In this document: piece by piece, positions 37,801 through 47,509 of the stretch
How positions within the stretch are numbered: position 1 is the first letter of the stretch
Layout: every line of letters begins with the position of its first letter
From: Saccharina japonica
Lineage: Eukaryota; Sar; Phaeophyceae; Laminariales; Laminariaceae
Direction: 5' to 3'
Assembly (NCBI GenBank): GCA_008828725.1
Contig: MEHQ01003283.1
Coordinates: 232,001-296,000 of the forward strand
Length of the DNA stretch: 64,000 nt
Notes under the pieces: generated by a model
What the model saw: the letters and a program-made list of their open reading frames with translations, nothing else
Told to the model about the DNA's origin: nothing
The model's database searches: none
Translations under genes and position numbers: made by a program

Positions 37801-40800
37801 ATTCATATACGCCTTGTACGCGTCGGACTTCTACCTTCCTACTATTTTTAATCCCTCGTTCCAATATGCATCCTACGGTCGAAAGCGCCCTCCGGATATT
37901 TGCATCTTCCAGCCGCGAGCGTGGTCGCTTGTCTGATACGCAACGAGTACAGGGCGAACTCATCGGGATTACAACCTGCCTCCGTTACTAACTCCCCGTT
38001 GCTCGAAGGGCACATATAAAGGCTCAAGCGTCAGTCTTCGTTGGCTAGCCAACCGACTTGCGGATGTCTTCCTGCTTTTTCCGAAGACACCCCTCTGACT
38101 CGCTGGTGGCCGGCGTCGGTGTGCCAACGCCTGCGCTCGTAACATACTACTACTGTACTGGCTATTTAGGGTCCCAGTGTCCCAAATAAATTTACCCTTA
38201 TATGATCCTAGATTCCCGATGCTGACATGCCAAATTCGCTTAGGTACCATAAACCAGGGTTCTTGTGAAAGCGTGTGGTAGCTCTCTCTCTTTACTCACA
38301 CAGCAGCAGCAGATGCTATGTGCTGATTGGTTCGACGTATCAATACAGCAGTAGCTCGATTCAAGGATAGTTTTAAGTCTTTGATTATCTTCTCGGTTGC
38401 AGATGAAGGCTGGGGAAAACGACTACTGAACGCGAGGGGGTGGGCCGGGGCACCCTCCCTCGCCTAGCTGTCTTCAACTGCTCCTATTCCACTCTTCCTA
38501 GACCCACGTGGTCAGGGACTTGCGTGCCGTTCCTCTCAACGGGAGCTTTGCTTATCTCTCAAGACTATTTTCAAGACATCCTATACTAAAAGCTATCACC
38601 TCTCCAGGTACCCTATCTTCAACTCTTGCCTATACTTCCTTTGATAATCTTACTCTCTGCTGATGATTGGTTCGTTACTGTACTTATTCTCTCAACTGAT
38701 TTCAAACACTCTCAACTGACCTGTAATATGCTTCTGGAATCTCTCATCTCCTCGTAGAACGTACTCAACTGTACTTCAGCAGCTCATCTCCTACGATTCT
38801 CCAATAAAACGTACTCAACTGTCCTTGAAAACACCGTTCCTTTACAATTCTCCGAATCCTTCCCCTGATAGACATTCTACTGTCTTACACTGAAACCCTC
38901 GATCTCCTTCATCCCTCGAAAGATCCACCTCTACCGCCATAACACCCCCAAACTGCCTACTACGGAACGCTTGATTATAGGTTTTCGACCGGGTAGCCGC
39001 CCCACCAGTCAACCTCACAGACATGGTCGCCCGTGTCTGATTCAACGCTAAATCATCAAGTGCTCCCATCAAATCATCCACAGTATCGAAAGGCAACGCA
39101 CGCATGTTTCGACCTGCAAAAATTTGGGCACTCAAACCCGCAAACCGATCATCCACCCCAGTTTTGATTGCAATCTGAAGAGTACCATCCTCAGGAGCAA
39201 CGTGCCCCACACTACGCACGTTAGCAAGCAAAAGCCTCAGCTCCGTGACATAAACACTAAATGGCGTGCCCACCGGCATAACCAAACTCTGCAGAGCCTG
39301 CATCACTGCCGCAGGGGTAGCCTTGCTCAGACCACGACACAAAGAACAAATAATATACTGCATGACTTCCGGACCGCTTCTTCCATCTTCTTGCAGCTTG
39401 ACCCCCTGCTTAAACGCTTCCGTGACTAAGGAGCGTATTTTCGATACCTGACGCACATTTATACGAACAGAGCGCAGTACATGCCTCAGAAGACACATCT
39501 CCCAACCAAGGGTCCAATACACAGGGTGTGTGTCCTCGCAAGCGACCGTCAAACTTAGTTTGACGGTCGCTTGCGAGGACACACACCCTGTGTATTGGAC
39601 CCCGGGTTGGGATATGTGTCTTCTGAGGCATGCACTACGCTCTGTTCGTATAAATGTGCGTCAGGTATCGAAAATACGCTCCTTAGTCACGGAAGCGTTC
39701 AAGCAGGGGGTCAAGCTGCAAAACGATGGAAGAAGCGGCGTTACAGCACCATCTGCTGCTGTGGTGAAGTGCACTAAATCAGTCACACTGCGGTCATGCG
39801 AAAAATAAATCAAAGGAATTGGCATCAATACCTTCCTGTCAAAGTTTGCGTAGTGCCTCCGAATCTTTGCTCTACGTCGCGGGCTCGGCAAATCTCCATC
39901 AGTGTTTATGGTTGGATGTGCGACAGGTGCTACGATGGGTTCAGGTACCGCAGCTACAACAGGAGTCAAAGCAGCAGCAGGAGCAGCTACTGGAGCAGGA
40001 ACAGCAGCAGGTGCAGCGAGAGAAATAGCGGGCGCAGACTCAGCGGCTACGGTCGGAGAAGTAACGAGGTTGGGAGCTACAGCCGGGACAGGAACTCACG
40101 ACGGACCAACTGTACTTGGCACATCAACCCCCAAATCTTCCTCATCCCTCTGCACAATTAATTCATTCCCAAAAGTGTCATACCTTTTAGCTCCTCCTCC
40201 TCAATATCTGACATTCCTGCCTCAACGATAACCTCCTGAGGAAACCAATCGTCTCAGAAACGTTTGTAGTACTGGCCCTTTTTTGCAGGACTACCATCAT
40301 CATTGGTAAGGCTTATTTTGAACCAAGACATAGCATTCGGCAAGCGATACCTATGACTGGCTACCCGTACTACTACCCGTCCTTTTCCTTTCCCTTCAAT
40401 CATACCTACAGCATTGTTAACCCATTGGTTGAAACGCTGATCATTGGTTGCGGACCCTTTCTCGGTTTCAAAAGTCACTACTGTTGTTAATGCACTCACG
40501 TCTCGGTACTTTCGGATAGGGAAATGTTTCCAGCTATCCCGACCCAATAATATCGCGGTCCCCATCGTTTAATCAGGTACAACGTGCGCATACACCGCCA
40601 AACAAACAGAAGGAGAAACAACCGACCCACCATCACTTTTCGCGTTACTCCCAAGATAAATATCCAACCGCACTTGATATGAGGTTATTAATGGCACTTC
40701 GTTAAAACCACCCCAAGTTTTCCTATCAACGGATTTCAGACCGTCCTTTGACGCAGCACCACAAGCAAGCATTCTCAGCCATACCTTCTCCTGAATGAAG

Positions 40801-43800
40801 GACGCTGGGCTTCCGGTATCCAATAATTCCTTGCACGCCTGAGTCCTTAGTGCCTTGGTTCCCGCGAACAGCTGCACACCAGCTGTATGATCGCCTCGAT
40901 CCAGCATAACTTCACCGCCAACCGCTCTTGTAAACTCTGATAAAAAATCAGAACGTTCTCCGGGTTGAAGCGACACACGTGAAGGGGGAAAAACGGGCGT
41001 GAGCACATAAGATTTTTTCCAAGCCTATCGGTCGAGTACATAAATACTATCTTTGATTTATTCTGGGCCAGACAAATCACCACTATTATCCTTTTATCCT
41101 TTTCCTTCCTTTTCTTTTCCTTCCTTTCCTTTTCCTTCTTTTCCTTTTCCTTCCTTTCCATTTCCTTCCTTTCGTTTTCCTTCCTATCCTTATCCTTCGC
41201 TGACTTCCTTTTAGCGTGCAAAACATTCTAGTTCAAGTTAGATGCATTAAATTTACCATTAACTGTCCCCACCCTGTATGGTTTTAACTCGTTTTGCATT
41301 TCTTTTATACGCCTTAACTCTCCATGCACCTTTGTAATACGACCACTCTATTTACGTATTCCAAGATCAAAAACATCATCCAAACCAACAGACATACCAC
41401 TGGTAGCTGCCGGCGGGGTCATACGTGGAGTACTAGGTGTACCTTCGCCAGGGTAGCACCAAACTCTCCCACGTTTCCTGTTTCCCCTTCCTAACTTTCC
41501 CACGGTGTTCGTATCTTGTCCAGGGGAAATTTCAAACTTCGGTTGATCAGCCGAAGGGGGCGCACATCTCTCCCCTACAGCAACTGATAGTGACTGGGTT
41601 CTTCCAGTATAACCGTTAGCTGCTACACTCGACCTAACTTCGTCGCTTCGAACTTACATTTTTATCGGGGGCCTATTCCGACTATCACTACGGTTCGGAC
41701 GGCCAGATCTCGTTGCTCTACCACTAACAGCAAGACGTGTAAAAGAGGGCGGCTCTACCTGAGCGCTCAACGGTGCTCCATGATAAATACTTCCATCGCA
41801 ACCTGGAAGGCGACTACTATTCACACCACCCCTCTCACCGTTCGTAGGCAGATTGCATCCTGTCTCTTGGTCCTGACCTGTCCCGTGCCAAACAGATCCG
41901 ACCGAACTTCCATTCCTTGCCGCGGGTCCTCCCCCACGGGACGCTTCCTTTCCACCTGACAAGGGGGTTGAAAAGAGGGACGACGACCAGAATGCTACCG
42001 AGAAGGTGGCCAACTTACCGTTGCAATTTCAAGGGCCTTGCCTATTTCTGCGTGCACGATTCACTGCCCATTTGCACAGTCGTTGTTGCCATCGGCGCCA
42101 ACGAGATTCGGCCTCTTGGGGTGTGCCTTGACCCACAGCAGGATGAATTCAATTGGAACGGTTGTTGAATGTTTCTTGGCATTCACGGGCGAAATGGTTT
42201 TCTTGGGTACAATTTAAACAGCGGTTGCCGAATGATCGGCGAGCAGCATCACGCTCTTCCCTGGAGTCAAATTTAACATACTAAGGTGGTTCTCGATTAT
42301 TTTTCCCAAAACCCCCACGCTCCTGCATGACTGCATGCACGTGGCCCATCTCTTTCTCTTCATCCTCAAAAGGATCCACCTCTACCGCCATCACACCCCC
42401 AAATTGCCTACTACGGAACGCTTGATTATACGTTTTTGACCGGGTAGCCGCCCCACCAGTCAACTTCACGGACATGGTCGCCCTTGTCTGATTCAACGCT
42501 AAATCATCAAGTGCTCCCATCAAATCATCCACAGTATCGAAAGGCAACGCACGCATGTTTCGACCTGCAAAAATTTGGGCACTCAAACCCGCAAACCGAT
42601 CATCCACCCCAGTTTTGATTGCAATCTGAAGAGTACCATCTTCAGGAGCAACGTGCCCCACACTACGCACGTTAGCAAGCAAAAGCCTCGGCTCCGTGAC
42701 ATAAACACTAAATGGCGTGCCCACCGGCATAACCAAACTCTGCAGAGCCTGCATCACTGCCGCAGGGGTAGCCTTGCTCAGACCACGACACAAAGAACGA
42801 ATAATATACTGCATGACTTCCGGATACTAAACCCACATTTGCCCTCCCAAGTTCATTGCCACTCTCAGACGAGTGTACAATGAAATAACACTGTTACGTT
42901 GAGACTGCTGCTGTAACAACTAGACAAAGTCATACATAGCTAATAATGGGACTACTCCAATTTATTTTTCGAGGACCACAGGTGCTTGGCATTGCTTGCT
43001 TCACCTACCAGTACAAAGTACGGTCATATTCCCTTATTGCGGTCCAAGGTCAACAGGTGCTTGGCATTGCTTGCTTCACCGACAATACTTAAAGTATTGC
43101 ATATTCCCTTATTGTTGACTAAATAAAACGTACTACTGACAATCCCTTAATCCCCCACATCCCGTCTTAATACGCATGCAAAAACTTCTTGCTACTCTTA
43201 GAGGTGACTGTCGTGCCAACACCGTTCCAACATCCTCGCTAACGTTGTCAGCTTCTCCTCGGAAAGATGCACGTTGTAGCGCTTCCCCAGGTCCAGCAAC
43301 TTGATGGTGTGAGGCAGTTTTGCTCTCGCCATCTTCAGCCACCATCACAACTCTGCCAGTTGCCAACCTGCGCGGGAAGTTTTGAAATATATGTACGATC
43401 CGATAATGTCACGATCATCAATTCCTGGTCTCCCTCGAGTATCACAACAAACTTTGTATCCGGTAGCGACATGTCTCTCGCCTCTCGCACATGCAAGTGT
43501 ACGTTTAGCAAGCTGCACTCGATATCGTCTGTACTTCGCCCGGAAGTCATGCAGTATATTATTTGTTCTTTGTGTCGTGGTCTGAGCAAGGCTACCCCTG
43601 CGGCAGTGATGCAGGCTCTGCAGAGTTTGGTTATGCCGGTGGGCACGCCATTTAGTGTTTATGTCACGGAGCTGAGGCTTTTGCTTGCTAACGTGCGTAG
43701 TGTGGGGCACGTTGCTCCTGAGGATGGTACTCTTCAGATTGCAATCAAAACTGGGGTGGATGATCGGTTTGCGGGTTTGAGTGCCCAAATTTTTGCAGGT

Positions 43801-46800
43801 CGAAACATGCGTGCGTTGCCTTTCGATACTGTGGATGATTTGATGGGAGCACTTGATGATTTAGCTTTGAATCAGACAAGGGCGACGATGTCCGTGAGGT
43901 TGACTGGTGGGGCGGCTACCCGGTCGAAAACCTATAACCAAGCGTTCCGTAGTAGGCAGTTTGGGGGTATTATGGCGGTAGAGGTGGATCCTTTCGAGGA
44001 TGAAGAGGAAGAGATGGGCCACGTGCATGCAGCCATGCAGCAGGAGCGTGGGAGATTTGGGAAAAACAATCGAGAACCACCTTTTTATGTTGAATTTGAC
44101 TCCAGGGAAGAGCGTGATGCTGCTCGCCGATCATTCGGCAACCGATGTTTAAATTGGGCCCAAGAAACCCATTTCGCTCGTGAATGCCACGAAAAATTCC
44201 TCAACCCTTCCAATTTAATTCATCCTGCGGTGGTTCAGGGTACACCTCAAGAGGCCGAATCTCGTTGGCGCCGATGGCAACAAAGATTGTGCCAATGGGC
44301 AGAAAATCGTGCACGCAGAAATAGACAAGGCCCTTGAAATTGCAACGGTAAGTTGGCCACCTTCCCGGTAGCATTGTGGCCGTCATCCCTCTCTTCACCC
44401 CCCTTGTCAGGTGGAAAGAATGCGTCCCGTGGGGGAGGACCCACGGAAAAGGTTGGAAGTTCGGTCGGATCTGTTTGGCACGGGACAGGTCAGGACCAAG
44501 AGGCAGGATGAAATCTGCCTAAGAACGGTGAGAGGGGTGGTGTGAATAATGGTCGCCTTCCAGGTTGTGATGGAAGTAATTATCCCGGAGCACCGTTGAG
44601 CGCTAAGGTAGAGCCGCCCTCTTTTACACGTCTTGTTGTTAGTGGTAGAGCAACGAGATCTGGCCGCCCGAACCGTAGGGATAGTCGGAATAGGCCCCCG
44701 ATAAAAAGGAAAGTTCGAAGCGACGAAGTTAAGTCGAGTGTAGCAGCTAACGGTTATACTGGAAGAACCCAGTCACTATCAGTTGCTGTAGGGGAGAGAT
44801 GTGCGCCCCCTTCGGCTGATCAACCGAAGTTTGAATTTTCCCATGGACAGGTTGCGAGCACCCGAGGAAATTTAGGAAGGGGAAAAAGGAAACGTGAAAG
44901 AGTTTGGTGCTACCCTGGCAAAGGTACGCCCAGTGCTCCGCGTAAGACCCCGCCCGCAGCTACCAGAGGTATGTCTGTTGGTTTGGATGATGTTTTTGAC
45001 CTTGGAATACGTAAAAAGAGTGGTCGTGTTCCAAAGGTGCATGGAGAGTTGAGGAGTATAAAAGAAAGGCAAAACGATTTAAAACCAGGCAGGGTTGGGA
45101 CTGGTAAATTTAATGCATCTAACTTGAGCTCGAATGTTTTGAACGCTGAAAGGAAGTCAGCGAAGGATAAGGATAGGAACTGCCGACGACGCCAGTCTTG
45201 TGAAAGCGGGTGGTAGCTCTCTCTCTCTCTTTACTCACACAGCAGCAGCAGATGCTATGTGCTGATTGGTTCGACGTATCAATACAGCAGTAGCTCGATT
45301 CAAGGATAGTTTAAAGTCTTTGATTATCTTCTCGGTTGCAGATGAAGGCTGGGGAAAACGAGTACCGAACGAGAGGGGGTGGGGCGGGGCACCCTCGCTC
45401 GTCTAGCTGTCTCCAACTGCTCCTATTCCACTCTTCCTAGACCCAAGTGGTCAGGGACTTGCGTGCCGTTCCTCTCAACGGGAGCTTTGCTTATCTCTCA
45501 AGACTATTTTCAAGACATCTTATACTAAAAAGCTATCACCTCTCCAGGTACCCTATCTTCAACTCTTGCCTTTACTTCCTTTGATAATCTTACTCTCTGC
45601 TGATGATTGGTTCGTTACTGTACTTATTCTCTCAACTGATTTCAAACACTCTCAACTGACCTGTAATATGCTTCTGGAATCTCTCATCTCCTCGTAGAAC
45701 GTACTCAACTGTACTTCAGCAGCTCATCTCCTACGATTCTCCAATAAAACGTACTCAACTGTCCTTGAAAACACCGTTCCTTTACAATTCTCCGAATCCT
45801 TCCCCTGATAGACATGCTACTGTCTTACACTGAAACCCTCGATCTCATACTAAACTTCAATGAAACTGAATTATGTATACTAAAAGCTACTGGTAGACAA
45901 AACCCAGTATCACCACAGGGTTTGTTCTTTGACACTCCGGTAGCGGAGGCTGATACTGCGTGTACGAACAAACCTATCCTTAACGGTTTACGGCAGGATT
46001 CGTGTGAATAGAGACCAATACGAGCACGGATGGTGTGATAGCAGCCGTTCAGGAAGAGTGAGTGCGAGTACCCATCATGCTCCGCGCGTGTCTGGTGCTA
46101 CTGCTATTATTGTAGTACTGCTACCCATGTAATCAGCACGTTCGAAGAATCTTCCGTATCTCACGAAATACAGCTCTGACGTACAAAAGCTCTTCATGTA
46201 TGCACCTCCCTTGTTGACTCGGGCATGTGGATAGGATTACGTGTCAAGTAAACTAACGCATTCATTGTTTGAGGACCCGTAGGTGGAATGCCGTGCATAT
46301 TGCTGGCACTAGCCCATACCTATACAGCAGTTGCTACTGTAGTAGGACATCATATGGGACGTCCCGTGGGATACCGTTTAAATAGGAAACGCGACATCTC
46401 ACACGACATGCCATACGCCATCCACAGCAGCAGTGTAACATCTGGGGCACCCCCGTACGTAGGCCACTCATAGACCGTCCCATGGACGACCCAATGGGGT
46501 GTCCTATGGGACGTATTACCTCAGAACGTCCTACTGGTTGTCCTACCGGTAGGACGTCCCATAGATCGACTTACGGGATGCTCCCATGGAACATCCTACT
46601 ATTACTACTGCTCGTACTACTGTAGGGGGTGCCCCATGGATTGTGCCACGGGACATCCTATGTGGACGACCCCTATTTGTTATACCACAGGGGATGTTCC
46701 GTGGACCATTCAATACCGTATTATGGCGGTTTTCTGTAGGTATGGCGCATACTCGTACGGGATTTCATGGCCCGTCCCAGGCCGTGCCAAATGTTGCCCC

Positions 46801-47509
46801 GTAGGAAAACCGGTGACAACTACAGTACGTACCAGTATAGCCTGGTACAGCGTATATATTTGTAGTCTATGTTGTGGTCCGCGTCTTGGCTCTCATCGGG
46901 GAGTCTGTGCGTTGCTGAAACTCGCACAGCAGTTATATGTACCGTGCTCGCCGTGCTCGCCGTTTGCTGTGCGGCAGTCCGACCTGGTCCTACTGCTGTC
47001 GTCGGTATGTGAATGGTTTTGGTGGCTGAGTACGTACATATAGTATCGATAAAGAACAACAGTAGTACGTACGTGAGTATGGGAAACCAGGTCGAAAAAC
47101 GAAAAAAACAAAACGCACGTACTCATACGTACGTACAAAACGAACCTCCGCCCCCGCCTCAGCTTGAACAGGCGCTCTACGAGTACGGTACGTCTTGTGC
47201 ACCTAATATGGCCACCCAACAAGCAGCATTATCAGTGTCACAGCTGTAGTAGCTGTACTGCTGGGTGTCGTATCGACTCACCGTCAGAAGGGCGATGACC
47301 ACATTTGCTATGAAAGCGACGGCCCATGTTTTATCAGCCATAGGCGCAATAGTACGAGGTGGTGGCGATTCTCCCAGCATTCCACGTCCATCGCTGAGGC
47401 TGACGGCGGCCCTGAGATGCAGGGGTGCGATGGCACCTGTGTCTCCTTCCGCGAAAGTTCTGCCGCTGTCCTCCCTTTCGAGAAGTCTATGCTCTTGGTA
47501 GGTCATCAT
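25834..47509 (-). CDS. CTL-D: choline transporter-like protein (SLC44/CTL/Pns1 family), most complete copy
   Basis: Multi-pass carrier expected in plasma or organelle membrane; known members move choline, ethanolamine or thiamine, and the substrate here is unknown. Exons on minus: 1 47282-47509 (ATG, donor GTGAGT), 2 36873-37049 (GTAAGG), 3 34833-34997 (GTGACG), 4 29383-29792 (GTAAGG), 5 ending at 28547 (GTAAGT), 6 from 28398, 7 26798-27066 (GTGACT), 8 25834-25959 (stop TAA). Joins 1/2, 2/3, 3/4 and 7/8 are phase 0 and 5/6 is phase 1. The exon 5 acceptor and the exon 6 end are unresolved. Family marks: DKTWAVAF in the first membrane segment, PERVAFAAELLK joined to VASRTVTSTP, a Cys-rich loop, WGSSVAANIVAATVAG, SNASWTADFVMIGLRF, and VYASKAVFVC before the tail LYKAWREL. 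About ten hydrophobic segments. Intron 1 holds a retroelement; intron 3 holds two MITEs and a dispersed repeat. Confidence 0.68.
30773..31034. mobile_element. MITE in CTL-D intron 3
   Basis: Inverted ends around TGCTACGATAGAG and CTCTATCGTAGCA. The 11-bp sequence TACTTTTTTCG occurs on both sides (30762-30772, 31035-31045), a candidate target duplication. The paralogous place in CTL-E (about 59660-59690) lacks the element. A related copy lies at 33720-33990. The ends share GCTACG-TAG with the MITE at 9674-9943. Translations on minus are similar between the two copies but have no start or splice support. Confidence 0.7.
32928..32961. other. Perfect 14-bp hairpin
   Basis: CGCATGGGTGCCGG, a six-base loop TGAATG, then the exact reverse complement. 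GC-rich and alone in otherwise AT-rich intron sequence. Could be an element end, a structured RNA stem or chance. Confidence 0.8.
33720..33990. mobile_element. MITE, second copy of the 30773-31034 family
   Basis: Shares the ends TGCTACGATAGAG / CTCTATCGTAGCATGC and most of the interior with 30773-31034. The short direct repeat ACAGG flanks it (33715-33719, 33991-33995). The different repeat lengths at the two copies mean the true target-site length is uncertain. A lone right end of the family is seen near 36628-36650. Confidence 0.62.
34112..34640 (-). repeat. Dispersed ~520 bp repeat (R family), inverted copy
   Basis: Reverse complement of 54334-54850 and 60955-61470. One end reads GTACTCATGTCGTGCACGGC then CCATAGACCCTCGCA; the other ends ...GCCAACCCAACCTATAAATATA. 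No open frame is shared by all copies. Probably a non-autonomous transposable element. Confidence 0.65.
35216..35520 (+). repeat. R family, partial copy in CTL-D intron 2
   Basis: Matches the first ~300 bp of the R repeat and sits at the same intron position as the copy at 60955 in CTL-E, so it predates the split of the two genes. It breaks off at CCTTACCATATATGCACTC, where other sequence has come in. Confidence 0.6.
35525..36580. other. Insertion in CTL-D intron 2, not assigned
   Basis: Absent from the same intron of CTL-E. A plus-strand frame of about 113 codons (36231-36572, TTG start) ends with a hydrophobic stretch. It has no splice signals, relative or family that I can point to. The right border carries a MITE end (GTGCACCTCTAGCGTAGC, about 36630). 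Confidence 0.35.
38261..38906 (+). repeat. LTR-like direct repeat, left
   Basis: TCTTGTGAAAGCG to CCCTCGATCTC, about 98% like 45196-45846. Contains CAGCAGCAGCAG, ATTGGTTCG and repeated CTCAACTGTAC words. Directly followed by gag sequence on the minus strand, so the internal side is truncated. A TG...CA terminal pair is not clear. Confidence 0.6.
38907..39582 (-). pseudogene. Gag fragment A
   Basis: A minus-strand frame of 246 codons covers the amino half and core of Gag: VTEAFKQGVKL, then EVMQYIICSLCRGLSKATP, AVMQALQSLVMP, DDLMGALDDL. These words recur in segments B and C. It is cut at about 38907 by the LTR-like repeat, before the zinc knuckle. Its apparent first 30 residues fall in the 39374-39738 palindrome, so the start is not authentic. 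Confidence 0.6.
39374..39738. repeat. Near-perfect ~182 bp-arm palindrome centred at 39556
   Basis: The two arms, read outward from AAACTTAGTTT, match almost completely and encode the same amino-terminal Gag peptide on both strands. The left arm runs on into Gag A; the right arm stops at GAAGCGG and meets sequence downstream of the protease. A head-to-head joining of two element copies gives this structure. Confidence 0.92.
39661..41006 (-). pseudogene. Retroelement aspartic protease (retropepsin) region
   Basis: The frame 41006-40569 has the catalytic motif LLDTGSPASF (about 40803-40826). After a TAA at 40569-40571 the same frame continues 40565-40254 with AILLGRDSW, the usual carboxy-terminal retropepsin signature. 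A single stop thus splits the enzyme between its active-site loop and its hydrophobic-G-R-D motif. Further downstream on minus a Pro/Ala-rich stretch (VAAVPEPIVAPVAHP, 39969-39900) and a short basic segment follow before the palindrome. No polymerase domain follows. Product would process the element's own polyprotein if it were intact. Confidence 0.68.
41090..41215 (-). repeat. CCTTTTCCTTCC polypyrimidine tract in the gag-protease linker
   Basis: A degenerate TTTCCTTCC repeat that, on minus, encodes a Lys/Glu run (units like RKEKEKKEKE) after KRKSAKDKDRKENE. It links the Gag part to the protease. The matching place in segment C (about 45160-45178) stops at AAGGATAAGGATAGG, just where this tract begins. 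Confidence 0.8.
41220..42822 (-). pseudogene. Gag segment B with intact CCHC zinc knuckle
   Basis: Starts at CCGGAAGTCATGCAG, the same break as segment C, and reads the Gag core on minus. An in-frame TAG near 42282 interrupts it where segment C has FY. The knuckle at 42179-42220 reads C-LN-C-TQEN-H-FARE-C, a correct C-x2-C-x4-H-x4-C. The frame stops at TGA after RRNRQGP, then stays open in the same frame through a Gly/Arg-rich part and a basic part to about 41654. It leads into the protease. Nucleic-acid binding by the knuckle is established for this motif. Confidence 0.68.
42975..43115 (+). repeat. Two ~70 bp tandem repeats
   Basis: AGGTGCTTGGCATTGCTTGC...TTCCCTTATTG occurs twice in a row between Gag B and Gag C. 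It lies at the turning point between the two opposite-strand copies. Confidence 0.75.
43540..45178 (+). pseudogene. Gag segment C with an altered zinc knuckle
   Basis: Plus-strand frame 43540-44337 covers the Gag core and continues through EPPFYVEFDSREERD to a knuckle at 44146-44187 in which the second Cys is Trp (C-LN-W-AQET-H-FARE-C). It ends at the same RRNRQGP-TGA as segment B and stays open beyond. A second stop (TGA, near 44510) replaces a Cys codon of B. The downstream basic part is 44542-45178 and stops where the Lys/Glu repeat should begin. Upstream of 43540 the frame extends to 43267, but that part is unrelated to Gag. Confidence 0.65.
45196..45846 (+). repeat. LTR-like direct repeat, right
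   Basis: Counterpart of 38261-38906, differing by a few bases, a longer CT run and one extra A in the ACTAAAAAGC word. Followed by about 140 bp before CTL-D intron sequence resumes. Confidence 0.6.
46320..46720. repeat. GGGACGTCC-type array in CTL-D intron 1
   Basis: Diverged copy of the array at 4620-4900, longer, with many CCATGGGAC and GGACATCCTATG words. It shows the array belongs to the ancestral gene and did not arise in the 6 kb unit. Confidence 0.65.
47282..47509 (-). CDS. Exon 1 of CTL-D
   Basis: Seventy-six codons from ATG (two Met codons in tandem) to a consensus GTGAGT donor in phase 0. Residues 1-57 are hydrophilic, acidic then Pro-rich (GESPPPRTIAP), typical of a cytosolic N-terminus. 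Residues 58-76 start the first membrane segment after ADKTW. Linked to the rest of CTL-D by matching phase, strand and order, not by overlap. Without the retroelement the intron to exon 2 would be about 1.7 kb. The matching region of CTL-E runs off the right edge of the window, explaining why its exon 1 is not seen. Confidence 0.6.

Larger units (their letters stand above)
37400..45985. mobile_element. Scrambled gag/protease retroelement cluster in CTL-D intron 1
   Basis: CTL-D and CTL-E/A match up to about 37390 and again from about 45990 (AACGGTTTACGGCAGGATTCG), so about 8.6 kb is extra here. It holds three gag segments in both orientations, one aspartic protease, direct repeats of about 650 bp near the ends (38261-38906, 45196-45846) and a palindrome. 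I find no reverse transcriptase, RNase H or integrase. A TTAACGG repeat at both edges is a possible but weak target duplication. It is best read as a non-autonomous LTR element rearranged by nested insertion or recombination. Confidence 0.7.

Noticed and set aside
39530..39808. A plus-strand gene starting MSSQATVKLS
   Set aside because: It is the mirror of Gag A produced by the palindrome; the start lies at the palindrome centre and the frame ends in unrelated sequence.
43267..43540. Amino-terminal extension of Gag C
   Set aside because: The sequence before CCGGAAGTCATGCAG differs in all three Gag segments, so the extension is open by chance and not part of Gag.
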